The translations under genes and the position numbers were made by a program. DNA of 64,000 nt. Origin: Treponema sp. (GTDB taxonomy: Bacteria; Spirochaetota; Spirochaetia; Treponematales; Treponemataceae). Shown one piece after another: positions 52,762-61,016 of the stretch (positions are counted from its first letter, which is position 1; every line of letters begins with the position of its first letter). The notes under the pieces were generated by a model. It made no database searches. It saw nothing but the letters and a program-made list of their open reading frames with translations, and was not told where the DNA came from. Location of the stretch: positions 62,001 to 126,000 of the forward strand of contig JAGAZO010000004.1 in assembly GCA_017940005.1 (NCBI GenBank), written 5' to 3'.

Positions 52762-53128
52762 CGGCACGCTGCAACAAAGCGCAACTTCTGTAACAGACAT
52801 GACCATGCCTGCAACATTTTGAAAGTCTGCTGAACAATTATTAATTATTATTTTTTCGGGCGTACTCGGAGCTGTCCAACTGGCAGCTCCGAGCGGGTCT
52901 TCCGCACTTCGGTAGCCCTCACCGTCCTCGTCGCGCGCCTGCGGCGCGCTCCTGTGGTCGGTACGACCGACAAGTCGGTCTAGTGCTCCAGCCCCTTACG
53001 CAAAAAACAAAATAGGCACACCGCAGAAACTCGCGACAAATCTCATTGCATGGAGCGTATTAAAAAACTGCAAGCCTCTATTTCAATCATGGGAAAAAGC
53101 TGTTACATTGTTGCTCCAATTCCAAACT
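52762..53128. other. Gene-free 367-bp stretch with a hairpin cluster
   Basis: This stretch lies between pgi and the amino-acid ABC genes, which converge. It contains CTCGGAGCTG/CAGCTCCGAG (52865-52893), GCGCGC-CTGCG-GCGCGC (52933-52949) and GACCGAC-AA-GTCGGTC (52965-52980). No T-run follows any hairpin and no coding region is supported. Confidence 0.65.
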
Positions 53129-53947
53129 CTATGCATTGAATCGCGAAAGAAACGCTTGTGTGCGCGCCTGCTTCGGATGTGTGATAAGCTCCTTACCCTC
53201 TTCCACGATTACGCCTCCGTCCATGAAAATGATGCTGCTGCTCGTGTCGCGCGCAAACGCCATCTCGTGCGTCACCACAACCATCGTCATTTTCTCTTGC
53301 GCCAAATCTTTAATCACTGCAAGAATTTCGCCGGTAAGTTCTGGGTCGAGCGCGCTCGTAGGCTCATCAAAGAGCAGCACTTCGGGATTGAGCGCAAGCG
53401 CACGTGCAATGCTCACGCGCTGCTGTTGCCCGCCAGAAAGTTCGCACGGATATTTGTCAATTTTATCTGCAAGCCCCATGCGCGCGAGCATGCGTACCGC
53501 ATGCTCGCGCGCCGCTTCTTTGCTCCGCTTGAGCACATGCACTTGCGCGGCTGCCACGTTCTGCAACACTGAATAATGCGGAAACAAATTGAAGTTTTGA
53601 AACACGAGCCCTGCTTTAAGCGCAGCTTCCCGCAACGCAGTTTTGTCGCTGTACACGCCATCTTTTACAAGCGGTATTCCGCATACCGTGATAGAGCCGT
53701 TATCAATTTTTTCAAGCTGCATGATGCAACGTAAAACGGTAGACTTGCCGCTTCCCGAAGGTCCAATGATGCCGAGCACTTCGCCTTTCTTTACTATAAA
53801 CGAAATATTTTTAATAACTTCCGTCGTATCAAACGATTTTGAGATATTTTCAACTGCAATGATTTCTTCGCCCATGCCGCAACTGTTTTTACAGCTTTCT
53901 GCCGCATCTAAAAGAATGTCGCTTGCGCTGCCATTCGCTTCGCTCAT
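53129..53947 (-). CDS. Polar amino-acid ABC transporter ATPase
   Basis: A 272-residue GlnQ/HisP-type ATPase. After a 33-residue N-terminal tail come Walker [11 protein letters not shown]-loop [17 protein letters not shown], signature [15 protein letters not shown], Walker [16 protein letters not shown] and the H-loop [12 protein letters not shown]. It drives import with the adjacent permease and binding protein. GAGGTG before the ATG at 53947 chooses this start over a TTG five codons upstream. It overlaps the permease stop slightly, as the last gene of the argH unit. Confidence 0.95.
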   Translation of the reverse strand: MSEANGSASDILLDAAESCKNSCGMGEEIIAVENISKSFDTTEVIKNISFIVKKGEVLGIIGPSGSGKSTVLRCIMQLEKIDNGSITVCGIPLVKDGVYSDKTALREAALKAGLVFQNFNLFPHYSVLQNVAAAQVHVLKRSKEAAREHAVRMLARMGLADKIDKYPCELSGGQQQRVSIARALALNPEVLLFDEPTSALDPELTGEILAVIKDLAQEKMTMVVVTHEMAFARDTSSSIIFMDGGVIVEEGKELITHPKQARTQAFLSRFNA

Positions 53948-53958
53948 ATGTTTACACC

Positions 53959-54627
53959 TCAACGGTAATACGAAAGTTTTTTTTCAACATGCGCGAACGT
54001 CGCTTCCACAGCCCAGTTCATCACAAGGTAAAAAATGCCCGCGATAAAAAGCGGCATGAACGAAAAGAGACGGCTCTGCGTTTCCTGCGCCACGCGCAAA
54101 AGTTCCGACACGCCAATCACTTGCACAAGCGCTGTGTCTTTGACAAGCGTAATCACTTCGTTACCCATAGCAGGCATAATGCGCTTTACCACTTGCGGCA
54201 AAATGATATGCAAAAATGTCTGCGCTCTTGTGTAGCCGAGCACTTTTGCCGCCTCATGCTGACCGATAGGAATAGACGCTATGCCGCCGCGGTAAATCTC
54301 TGCAAAATACGCTGCATAGTTGACAATGAGCGCGACATTCGCCGCCACAAAGCGCGGCCACGTGATGCGCAAACTTGTGCCAAAATTGTTGTTGAGCCAA
54401 ATGCACAGCAAGCTCGGTCCGAAGTACACGACAAGCAGCTGCAACATGAGCGGCGTGCCGCGAATCACGAGCAAAAACACTTTTGCAGCTGCCGAAAGCA
54501 CCTTGTTTTTTGACATGCGCATTGCAGTAAGCGGAAGCGCAAGCGGCACAGAAAAAATGAGTGTAAAACAAAACACTTCGAGCGATGTCATGCAGCCTGC
54601 AAGCATCGCCTTGAGCATGTTCACCAT
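53959..54627 (-). CDS. Polar amino-acid ABC transporter permease
   Basis: A 222-residue HisM/GlnP-type permease with about five membrane helices. The EAA loop reads [24 protein letters not shown], and [15 protein letters not shown] is the characteristic third-helix block. Its ATG directly follows the TAA of the binding-protein gene, so translation is coupled. A single permease gene implies a homodimeric pore. Confidence 0.95.
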   Translation of the reverse strand: MVNMLKAMLAGCMTSLEVFCFTLIFSVPLALPLTAMRMSKNKVLSAAAKVFLLVIRGTPLMLQLLVVYFGPSLLCIWLNNNFGTSLRITWPRFVAANVALIVNYAAYFAEIYRGGIASIPIGQHEAAKVLGYTRAQTFLHIILPQVVKRIMPAMGNEVITLVKDTALVQVIGVSELLRVAQETQSRLFSFMPLFIAGIFYLVMNWAVEATFAHVEKKLSYYR

Positions 54628-55437
54628 TTATTTGCCGATTACGGAAATGTCGCGACCAAACCACTTCACAGAAATTGCCGTGACTGTTCCATCCGCCTGC
54701 ATGTCCTCAAGAATGTTCTGCACTTTGTCGCGGAGCGCGACATCGCTTTTGCGAAAGCCCACGCCATACGATTCGCGCGCGAGTGCTTCGTCAACAACAA
54801 CGAGCTGCTTGCCAGTTGCGGCAATGCTGTAGTTTGCGACAACGCTGTCGAGCACAACGCCGTCAACGCCGCCAAGCTCCAAATCGTTGAGCGCGGTTAC
54901 GTTGTCTTTTAGAAACACCTGCTCTTTGAGTAAAGACGCAAAACCTTTGTTGCCTTCTACCGCTTCTTGCGCGCTCGAACCGCTTTGCAGCGCAATCGTT
55001 TTTCCCGCCATGTCTGAAAGTTTTGCAATGCCGCTGTCGCTTCTGACAACAAGCACTTGCTCGTTGTTAAGATACGGCTTTGTAAATGCAAGCGCTTTTT
55101 CTCGCTCTTCTGTCATCGTAAAGCCGTTCCAAATGCAGTCGATTTTTCCTGTGGCAAGCTCCATCTCTTTTGCGCCCCAGTCAATCGGCTGCGCCTTGAA
55201 CTCCACGCCGAGACGACGCGCCACTTCTTTTGCCAAATCAATATCGTATCCCACAATTTCATTTGATTCACTGCGGAAGCCAAGCGGCGGCAGAGAATCG
55301 TCAAGACCGAGCACAAACACGCCGCGCGAAAGCAAATCGTCAAGCGACGTGTCCGCTTTTGGCGCGTCTTGCTTTTTGCATCCTGCAACCGCAAGAATTG
55401 CCGCAGCTGCCACAACAAGTTTTGTCAAGTTTTTCAT
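54628..55437 (-). CDS. Amino-acid-binding lipoprotein of the ABC transporter
   Basis: A 269-residue family-3 solute-binding lipoprotein (lipobox LAVAGC, C20). Landmarks are GVFVLGLDDSLPPLGFRSES, GYDIDLAKEVARRLGVE and the DCIWNGFTMTEERE hinge region, with TKPYLNNEQVLVV after it. The ligand is a polar amino acid; arginine is attractive because argH precedes it and argR is nearby, but cystine or glutamine cannot be excluded. GAGGGG lies before the ATG. Palindromes at 55487-55503 and 55503-55531 lie upstream. Confidence 0.93.
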   Translation of the reverse strand: MKNLTKLVVAAAAILAVAGCKKQDAPKADTSLDDLLSRGVFVLGLDDSLPPLGFRSESNEIVGYDIDLAKEVARRLGVEFKAQPIDWGAKEMELATGKIDCIWNGFTMTEEREKALAFTKPYLNNEQVLVVRSDSGIAKLSDMAGKTIALQSGSSAQEAVEGNKGFASLLKEQVFLKDNVTALNDLELGGVDGVVLDSVVANYSIAATGKQLVVVDEALARESYGVGFRKSDVALRDKVQNILEDMQADGTVTAISVKWFGRDISVIGK

Positions 55438-55486
55438 ATATACCCCTCATAAATAAAATAATCCGCACATTTCTGCTGCGGAACTT

Positions 55487-55531
55487 ATGCATGTATCATG
55501 CATTGAAAATCTGCAAAGACGCAATTTTCAA
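55487..55531. promoter_or_regulatory. Two abutting inverted repeats between argH and the transporter
   Basis: ATGCATG-TAT-CATGCAT (55487-55503) is a perfect palindrome, and TTGAAAAT/ATTTTCAA (55503-55510 and 55524-55531) directly adjoins it. They could be an operator (ArgR is a candidate) or an mRNA processing site. The distance between argH stop and transporter start is 121 bp. Confidence 0.45.
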
Positions 55532-55558
55532 CAAACTGTACCGCTTACAACAGCATCG

Positions 55559-56977
55559 CTACGGAATATTGTCGTTAGCAAACTGCTTAAGCGCAGCAAT
55601 CTGCTTCTCTACGCGTTCTGGAGACGGAGCGCCTTCTGTTTTTCGTGCGGCAAGACCTGAGTCCGCGCTGAGTATTGCAAAAATATCTTCCTCGATTTCA
55701 GGCGAACACCGCTTGAAATCTGCAAGCGAAAGTTTTTCGAGTGCGCATTTTTTTTCGAGCGCAAGTTTTACCGCTTGCGCCGCAATGCCGTGTGCCGTCC
55801 TGAATGGAATATTTTTTTTCACAAGATATTCTGCTACATCTGTCGCATTCAAATAGCCGCTGTCGCATGCGTGCTCCATGTGTTCTACATTCCACGTTGC
55901 AGTTGCAATCATATTTGTGAACACACCTACGCACGAGCTAACTGTATCGAGCGCGGAAAACAAACTCGCTTTATCCTCTTGCATGTCGCGGTTGTATGCA
56001 AGCGGCAATCCTTTCATCATCACAAGGAGCGCAATCAAATCGCCATAAACTTTGCCTGTCCTGCCGCGAATAAGTTCTGCAAAATCAGGATTTTTTTTCT
56101 GCGGCATAAGTGAGCTGCCCGTAGACCATTTTTCACTGAGTTCGAGAAACGCAAATTCATTTGATGCCCACAGCACAACCTCTTCGCAACATCGTGAAAG
56201 GTGCATCTGTACAATGGCAAGCGCACTTGTTACTTCTATGCAGTAGTCGCGGTCAGAAACGCTGTCGAGAGAGTTAGGCGTAACGCCTGTAAATCCGAGC
56301 GACTTCGCTTCATATGCACGGTCAAGCGGCAGCGTACTTCCTGCAAGCGCACCGGAGCCAATCGGCGAAAAGGCAATACGCTTGACCGCATCTGAAAGCC
56401 GCTCGACATCGCGCACAAAACTCCATGCCCACGCACATACGTGATGAGCGAGTGTCACAACTTGCGCGTGCTGCATATGCGTAAAGCCTGGCATAAGCGA
56501 CAGCGTGTGTTTTTCCGCAATGGAAGCAAGCGTTCCTATAAGTGTGCGAAGCTGCTTCTGCAACTCTGGCACAATGCGACGCAAATACAGTCGCTCGTCG
56601 AGCGCAATCTGGTCGTTGCGGCTTCTGCCCGTATGAATTTTCTTGCCCACCTCGCCTATTCTGTCTGTAAGGCATGCCTCAATAAATGAGTGAATATCCT
56701 CAGAAGAAGCATCTATCTTAAGCGCACCAGAAGCAATATCTGCATCAATTGCAACAAGCGCGTCACACATCTCGTCCGCTTCCTTTTGCGAAATGAGCTT
56801 TGCTTTCGCGAGCATCTGAACATGCGCTTTGCTACCCTGAATGTCGTCATGCGCCATGCGCTCATCAACATGAATAGAAGTTTCAAAAGCCACTGCTTCT
56901 GCATCAGGACCATCGCTAAACCGTCCGTGCCATAACGCTGCGTGATTGCCTTTGGTCATAGTGCCGTGCGTTTCCAT
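55559..56977 (-). CDS. argH: Argininosuccinate lyase
   Basis: A 472-residue fumarase-superfamily enzyme that splits argininosuccinate into arginine and fumarate. The signature GSSLMPQKKNPD and the HTGRSRNDQ block are intact, as is the SPIGSGALAGSTLPLDR stretch. No argG is present in the window. The start is set by a promoter: TTGTAA, 17 bp, TATAAT end 7 bp before the ATG at 56977, with no SD, so the mRNA is probably leaderless; an in-frame ATG six codons later is less likely. Downstream genes on the strand encode the amino-acid transporter. Confidence 0.95.
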   Translation of the reverse strand: METHGTMTKGNHAALWHGRFSDGPDAEAVAFETSIHVDERMAHDDIQGSKAHVQMLAKAKLISQKEADEMCDALVAIDADIASGALKIDASSEDIHSFIEACLTDRIGEVGKKIHTGRSRNDQIALDERLYLRRIVPELQKQLRTLIGTLASIAEKHTLSLMPGFTHMQHAQVVTLAHHVCAWAWSFVRDVERLSDAVKRIAFSPIGSGALAGSTLPLDRAYEAKSLGFTGVTPNSLDSVSDRDYCIEVTSALAIVQMHLSRCCEEVVLWASNEFAFLELSEKWSTGSSLMPQKKNPDFAELIRGRTGKVYGDLIALLVMMKGLPLAYNRDMQEDKASLFSALDTVSSCVGVFTNMIATATWNVEHMEHACDSGYLNATDVAEYLVKKNIPFRTAHGIAAQAVKLALEKKCALEKLSLADFKRCSPEIEEDIFAILSADSGLAARKTEGAPSPERVEKQIAALKQFANDNIP

Positions 56978-56984
56978 TAGGAAG

Positions 56985-57013
56985 ATTATAGCGCATACTA
57001 TTTTCTTTTACAA
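56985..57013 (-). promoter_or_regulatory. Promoter of argH
   Basis: On the minus strand TTGTAA (57013-57008), a 17-bp spacer and TATAAT (56990-56985) end 7 bp before the ATG. Confidence 0.8.
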
Positions 57014-57061
57014 TAATATGCGGTATACTAATAGTCAACTATTATTGCACGGAGGTGCTAC

Positions 57062-57967
57062 ATGCATAAAGTATCGATACTCGCTTTATCGCTTTTTTTT
57101 GCAACAGTTACAGCTTTTACTGTTGAAATAGACACGGCACTGCTCAGCACCGCACGGCGCGTCGCATACATCGAAGACACTACACCCATTTCTTCTGCTG
57201 AATACAATACAGCAGAGCAGATTCGCAACATGGGACGCAGGCTCGGTCAAACAATACGCGCAATGGAGCGCATACAAAAAATTGCACAAGAGCTGCTGTA
57301 TGCAAATGGCGCACCATCCCGCAAATATCAAGTGACGCGCGTGTACGAATCGGATGTACTTGCAGGTGCAGACATTCTGTATATTGCGCCAAACGCAACA
57401 GTCGGAACTGCAAAAGCACTTTTTTTGATTGTGTCAGGCTACATTGAAACAGCATACGATATTCCAATTGCACGCGCAGACACACTCGCTCAGCAAGTGT
57501 GCTGGTGGAACACAAATCACTATGATGAGCGCACGTATTTCACTGGCAGATTCAATGCACGCGTGCTCGACGCATTTGCAAATGAGACAGCGGTCATCGG
57601 ACTTGCAGACTCGTATAAAAACTGGGCAGGACATGCACGTATTGTCATTCCATTTATATTCACACAAAATGATGCAACTGCACTAAGCAACGCAACAGAC
57701 GCATCAAAAAATACAGCAGTTTCATCTGGCGCAGCGGACAACAGCACATCGGCAGACAATATGCAAAACAACAAAGCCATTGCAAACGATACTGTCACTG
57801 TTTTGCCACACAATACAGAAAAGACGCGCACCGCTGCCGCACAATTAGCGGGCAATCTGCACTCCATGCCTATTCAGTATAAAATACTGTTTACAGCGTT
57901 GTGCCTTGCTGCGCTTTTGCTCATCATTCTGCTTATAAAGGTGATTCGCGACATGGCGCGTGCATAA
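57062..57967 (+). CDS. Exported single-pass membrane protein, unknown function
   Basis: A 301-residue protein with a signal peptide (residues about 1-18), an extracytoplasmic part and one C-terminal membrane helix (ILFTALCLAALLLIILLIKV). The middle contains a helix-rich segment and then a beta-rich part with YESDVLAGADILYIAPN, followed by a Ser/Asn/Ala-rich linker. No known domain is evident. GGAGG lies 6 nt before the ATG and TATACT 29 bp before that. The last 66 bp, including the stop codon, recur exactly at 58686-58751, so a toxin-antitoxin unit now separates the gene from its original terminator. Confidence 0.78.
   Translation: MHKVSILALSLFFATVTAFTVEIDTALLSTARRVAYIEDTTPISSAEYNTAEQIRNMGRRLGQTIRAMERIQKIAQELLYANGAPSRKYQVTRVYESDVLAGADILYIAPNATVGTAKALFLIVSGYIETAYDIPIARADTLAQQVCWWNTNHYDERTYFTGRFNARVLDAFANETAVIGLADSYKNWAGHARIVIPFIFTQNDATALSNATDASKNTAVSSGAADNSTSADNMQNNKAIANDTVTVLPHNTEKTRTAAAQLAGNLHSMPIQYKILFTALCLAALLLIILLIKVIRDMARA
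57902..57967. repeat. 66-bp direct repeat, copy 1 (3' end of the exported-protein gene)
   Basis: Exact copy of 58686-58751, 784 bp apart. It encodes the last 21 codons and the stop codon of the exported protein. Confidence 0.95.
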
Positions 57968-58044
57968 TCTCTCGTTCTCATAAAAGGAAACTGAGCCAGG
58001 CAGCATCGCCTGTATTTGCGTATAAAAACTATTTGCGTGACAAG

Positions 58045-58338
58045 TCAATTTTGCATAAGTGCCGTATAATTTATGTGGTGCTCCCGTGCATATGAAATAA
58101 AATCTTTCTCTTCTTGAGTTACACGCATTTGAAATTTCAATGGCTGGGAAAACTTCTGCTTGCGCCCCGCATTTTCCCGTGCTCCACCGTGTCCGAATTT
58201 TTTCTCGTAAAATGCAAGTCCTGATTTTTTCATATATTCTTTTTCTGAAATAATCTTTTCTTCTGCTGTTACTTTTGATTTCGCCTTTTTGAAAACATAG
58301 CCATCAGAATCTCTTACAAACACATATTCCATAATCAT
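58045..58338 (-). CDS. Antitoxin-like partner of the HigB-like toxin
   Basis: A 97-residue basic protein encoded second in the pair. The C-terminal half reads GGARENAGRK then LKFQMRVTQEEKDFISYARE, a pattern seen in small ribbon-helix-helix-type DNA-binding proteins. The N-terminal half (YVFVRDSDGYVFKKAKSK) is probably toxin-binding. Its ATG overlaps the toxin stop as ATGA, with AAGGAG just upstream, so translation is coupled. The order toxin-then-antitoxin matches HigBA systems, although the antitoxin is not the usual XRE helix-turn-helix type. Confidence 0.72.
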   Translation of the reverse strand: MIMEYVFVRDSDGYVFKKAKSKVTAEEKIISEKEYMKKSGLAFYEKKFGHGGARENAGRKQKFSQPLKFQMRVTQEEKDFISYAREHHINYTALMQN

Positions 58339-58631
58339 GACTCCTTGAACCGTTGCTTTGCAAGCTTAATTATTTCTTTTGGAGTTTTTTGCGTCTTCTT
58401 TACAAAGACAACCCCTATTATAATAATTTTACCTGGCTGATATTTAAACAAAGAGCGAATCTCATTTGATTTTATTTCAAAAATTTGATTTTGCAATGAC
58501 CTCACACGAACAAATTCAATCCCTTTGTTTTCAATAGTTTCATATTCATTTTTAATTATATTCTGCTGAGACTGCGTTAATGCTGAAATCTCTGCTTCTG
58601 CGGTAGCCAACTTCTCAACTTTAAATGTCAT
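58335..58631 (-). CDS. HigB/RelE-superfamily toxin (phage Gp49-like)
   Basis: A 98-residue protein of the phage-derived Gp49-like/HigB family. The diagnostic block is IFEIKSNEIRSLFKYQPGKI followed by FVKKTQKTPKEIIKLAKQR, where KKTQKTP is highly typical. Such toxins cleave mRNA on the ribosome. No SD is seen; TTGACA, 17 bp, TATATT end 6 bp before the ATG, so the mRNA is probably leaderless. It is the first gene of the pair inside the duplicated-end unit. Confidence 0.88.
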   Translation of the reverse strand: MTFKVEKLATAEAEISALTQSQQNIIKNEYETIENKGIEFVRVRSLQNQIFEIKSNEIRSLFKYQPGKIIIIGVVFVKKTQKTPKEIIKLAKQRFKES

Positions 58632-58637
58632 AATGCA

Positions 58638-58666
58638 AATATATACTGTTTATTTGAATTTGTCAA
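58638..58666 (-). promoter_or_regulatory. Promoter of the toxin-antitoxin pair
   Basis: On the minus strand TTGACA (58666-58661), a 17-bp spacer and TATATT (58643-58638) end 6 bp before the toxin ATG. Confidence 0.88.
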
Positions 58667-58685
58667 CGTTTTCAAATAACATATA

Positions 58686-58751
58686 TGCCTTGCTGCGCTT
58701 TTGCTCATCATTCTGCTTATAAAGGTGATTCGCGACATGGCGCGTGCATAA
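58686..58751. repeat. 66-bp direct repeat, copy 2
   Basis: Exact copy of 57902-57967. It is followed directly by the sequence leading into the terminator at 58762-58791, showing that this copy keeps the original downstream context. Confidence 0.95.
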
Positions 58752-58761
58752 ATCATCGCAT

Positions 58762-58791
58762 AAAAAAAGCAGCTCGTTTTGAGCTGCTTTT
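58762..58791. terminator. Bidirectional terminator between the exported-protein gene and cstA
   Basis: AGCAGCTC and GAGCTGCT form an 8-bp stem around GTTTT, flanked by A7 on the left and T4 on the right. The minus-strand T-run is the stronger, so it mainly serves cstA, 35 bp upstream on that strand. Confidence 0.92.
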
Positions 58792-58826
58792 CCGACACAA
58801 AAGCGTCGCAGTCTAACAATTTTGCA

Positions 58827-60335
58827 TTACGCGATTGCACGCCCTTTGCGTGTAATATCGTCTTTGTTCTGACGTGTAAGGCTCTTTTCAGGATGCGCGT
58901 ATGCTGTGAATAAGAATATCATGAGGAACGCAACAGCTGCAACTGCACCGACGATGTAAGAAATCGTTATTCCCTGCTGTCCCAAACGACCAAGATTAAG
59001 GCATTCAGGAGCATACATGAAATACGTTACAGAAACTGCCGACATGAATGTTGCAGGAACAACTGCAATCCAGCATTTGTTCTTGTTTGTGTTGTTTGTT
59101 GCAAGGTATACAGAAGCAGCCCACAATGCAATCATGGCAAGCGTCTGGTTAGACCATGAGAAATAGCGCCACACAACATTGTAGTTGAGGAACGAAATGC
59201 CATAGCCAATCAAGAGGAGTGGAACTGCAAGACCTAATCGGATTTTTAAATTTTTGTCGTCAAGTTTAAACCAATCAAAAATGACCATGCGTGCAGAACG
59301 GAATGCCGTGTCGCCCGATGTAATGGGGCACACAATAACGCCGATAAGCGCGAGCGCACCGCCAACGGTGCCGAGCAACGATGTGCAAATCTCGTAGATA
59401 GAGTTTGCATTGCCACCGCCAATAGCTGCCAAAGCTGCAAGACCTGTGCCGCTGCCGTCTTTGTTCCAGAAGAATGCGATGCCAGCAGAAGCCCAAATCA
59501 TGGCGATAACGCCTTCGCTTACCATAGCACCGTAGAAAATCTTGCGGCCTTCTTTTTCGTTGCGCACAGTGCGAGCGATAATCGGAGACTGTGTTGCGTG
59601 GAAACCAGAAATAGCACCACACGCAACAGTGATGAACATGAGCGGCCAAATAGGCTGATTTTTGGGGTGCAAGTTAGCAAGCGTGAGCTCCATCATGGGA
59701 CGCGTGCCACTGTTTGCGATGGTTGCAATAGAAACACCAACAGCCATAACAATGAGGAACAAACCGAAAATAGGATACACACGACCGATAACTTTATCTA
59801 CAGGAATAATCGTTGCAAGGAAATAATAAATCAAGATGATAACTGTCCAAACCTTGACATTGAGCCATTCAGGAGTGAGACGTGCTAAAAGTCCAGCCGG
59901 TCCAACCATGAATACAACACCGACCATGACGAGCAGCACCACAGAGAAAACGCGCATGACGTTTTTCATGATAGGTCCAAGATATTTACCGGTGATTTCA
60001 GAAATGCTTGCTCCGTCGTTGCGCAAAGAAAGCATGCCCGACAGATAATCGTGAACAGCACCTGCAAAGATTGTACCAAACACAATCCATAAATAAACGC
60101 TTGGTCCCCACATTGCGCCAGAAACTGCGCCGAAAATAGGACCAAGACCGGCAATGTTGAGAAGCTGTACGAGGAATCCTTTTGCTGAATTCATCGGAAC
60201 ATAGTCAACACCGTCTGGTGCTGCGATTGCGGGCGTTGCGCGGTTTTCATCGGGCGCAAATACTTTGTCCACAACCTTTCCGTACACGAAATATCCGGCC
60301 ACAAGCAACCCGATACACACGAAAAAAGTAATCAT
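58827..60335 (-). CDS. cstA: Carbon starvation protein A (CstA/BtsT-type transporter)
   Basis: A 502-residue inner-membrane carrier with many helices. CstA and BtsT of E. coli import pyruvate, and others peptides. Family features are YGKVVDKVFAPDENRATPA, the conserved GPIFGAVSGAMWGP and SGFHATQSPIIARTV. AGGAGG lies 5-6 nt before the ATG at 60335, preferred over an ATG 36 codons upstream. It has its own promoter with TTTACA, 17 bp, TATAAT. In a fermentative anaerobe re-uptake of pyruvate is a plausible role. Confidence 0.92.
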   Translation of the reverse strand: MITFFVCIGLLVAGYFVYGKVVDKVFAPDENRATPAIAAPDGVDYVPMNSAKGFLVQLLNIAGLGPIFGAVSGAMWGPSVYLWIVFGTIFAGAVHDYLSGMLSLRNDGASISEITGKYLGPIMKNVMRVFSVVLLVMVGVVFMVGPAGLLARLTPEWLNVKVWTVIILIYYFLATIIPVDKVIGRVYPIFGLFLIVMAVGVSIATIANSGTRPMMELTLANLHPKNQPIWPLMFITVACGAISGFHATQSPIIARTVRNEKEGRKIFYGAMVSEGVIAMIWASAGIAFFWNKDGSGTGLAALAAIGGGNANSIYEICTSLLGTVGGALALIGVIVCPITSGDTAFRSARMVIFDWFKLDDKNLKIRLGLAVPLLLIGYGISFLNYNVVWRYFSWSNQTLAMIALWAASVYLATNNTNKNKCWIAVVPATFMSAVSVTYFMYAPECLNLGRLGQQGITISYIVGAVAAVAFLMIFLFTAYAHPEKSLTRQNKDDITRKGRAIA

Positions 60336-60410
60336 AAAAAACCTCCTGCGCTTTACCTTTTCGCTACCTTTACAACCGAGAATAGCAGGTAAAAGCGTCT
60401 CCAGTTTTAT

Positions 60411-60439
60411 ATTATATGTCCATATATGAAATTTGTAAA
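60411..60439 (-). promoter_or_regulatory. Promoter of cstA
   Basis: On the minus strand TTTACA (60439-60434), a 17-bp spacer and TATAAT (60416-60411) give a leader of about 70 nt. Confidence 0.78.
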
Positions 60440-60551
60440 GCAAAATTTTATCAAAAATTTACTAAAAACACCTCGATAAAATATATCTATCAACCTAATG
60501 CTCTTTATTTAATTTAGGAGGGAGAAGTTTTTATATTTTATTAAAACATCA

Positions 60552-60923
60552 TTATGATTTTTTATTTTTCTTCATCCAATTTGTGATGCCGGCAACAACA
60601 TCCGCATCAATATCGTGCTCAACTCTGCACGCATTTTTTTCCGCCTGCTCTTCAGGAACCCCTGTAATAGCCATAATAAATTCGGTGAGCAAGCGGTGGC
60701 GCGAATAAATGTCAGTAGCCTTTTCAAGTCCTTTTTTTGTAAGATGCAGCTCAGTACCCTCTCCGTCTTCAAGATAGCCGCCATCCTTTAAAATGCCCAT
60801 AGCGCGACTTACGCTCGGCTTTGACACACCAAGCTTTCGCGCCACATCTACAGAATGCACCGTGCCTTTTTCATGTTGCAGCATGAGAATCGCTTCAAGA
60901 TAATCTTCACCAGATTCGTACAT
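60552..60923 (-). CDS. DtxR/MntR-family metal-dependent regulator
   Basis: A 123-residue DtxR-family repressor of the short MntR kind without SH3 domain. The N-terminal winged helix has YLEAILMLQHEKGTVHSVDVARKLGVSKPSVSRAMGIL-type content, split by wing residues, and the dimerisation half carries H-RLLTEFIM, PEEQAEKNACRVEHDID, with the E-x2-A-C-R-x-EH metal-site block. It should sense Mn or Fe and control metal uptake genes outside this window. GAGG before the ATG at 60923 decides the start over a GTG two codons upstream. TTTACA, 17 bp, TATAAT precede it. Confidence 0.92.
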   Translation of the reverse strand: MYESGEDYLEAILMLQHEKGTVHSVDVARKLGVSKPSVSRAMGILKDGGYLEDGEGTELHLTKKGLEKATDIYSRHRLLTEFIMAITGVPEEQAEKNACRVEHDIDADVVAGITNWMKKNKKS

Positions 60924-60941
60924 ACGCACCTCGCTTCATCA

Positions 60942-60970
60942 ATTATAGCACATAATCTGCAAAATGTAAA
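60942..60970 (-). promoter_or_regulatory. Promoter of the DtxR-family regulator gene
   Basis: On the minus strand TTTACA (60970-60965), a 17-bp spacer and TATAAT (60947-60942). Confidence 0.78.
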
Positions 60971-61016
60971 AGCGGCAGAATGACAGCATATTTGCTTATA
61001 GTGCCGCATGCATCTA

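Larger units (their letters stand above)
57968..58751. mobile_element. 784-bp inserted unit carrying a toxin-antitoxin pair
   Basis: The unit contains only two minus-strand genes and ends in a perfect 66-bp copy of the flanking gene end. The gene stays intact while its terminator (58762-58791) is now beyond the insert, the footprint expected of integration at a gene 3' end. No recombinase or transposase is encoded and no terminal inverted repeats are seen, so the mechanism is unknown. Confidence 0.7.
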
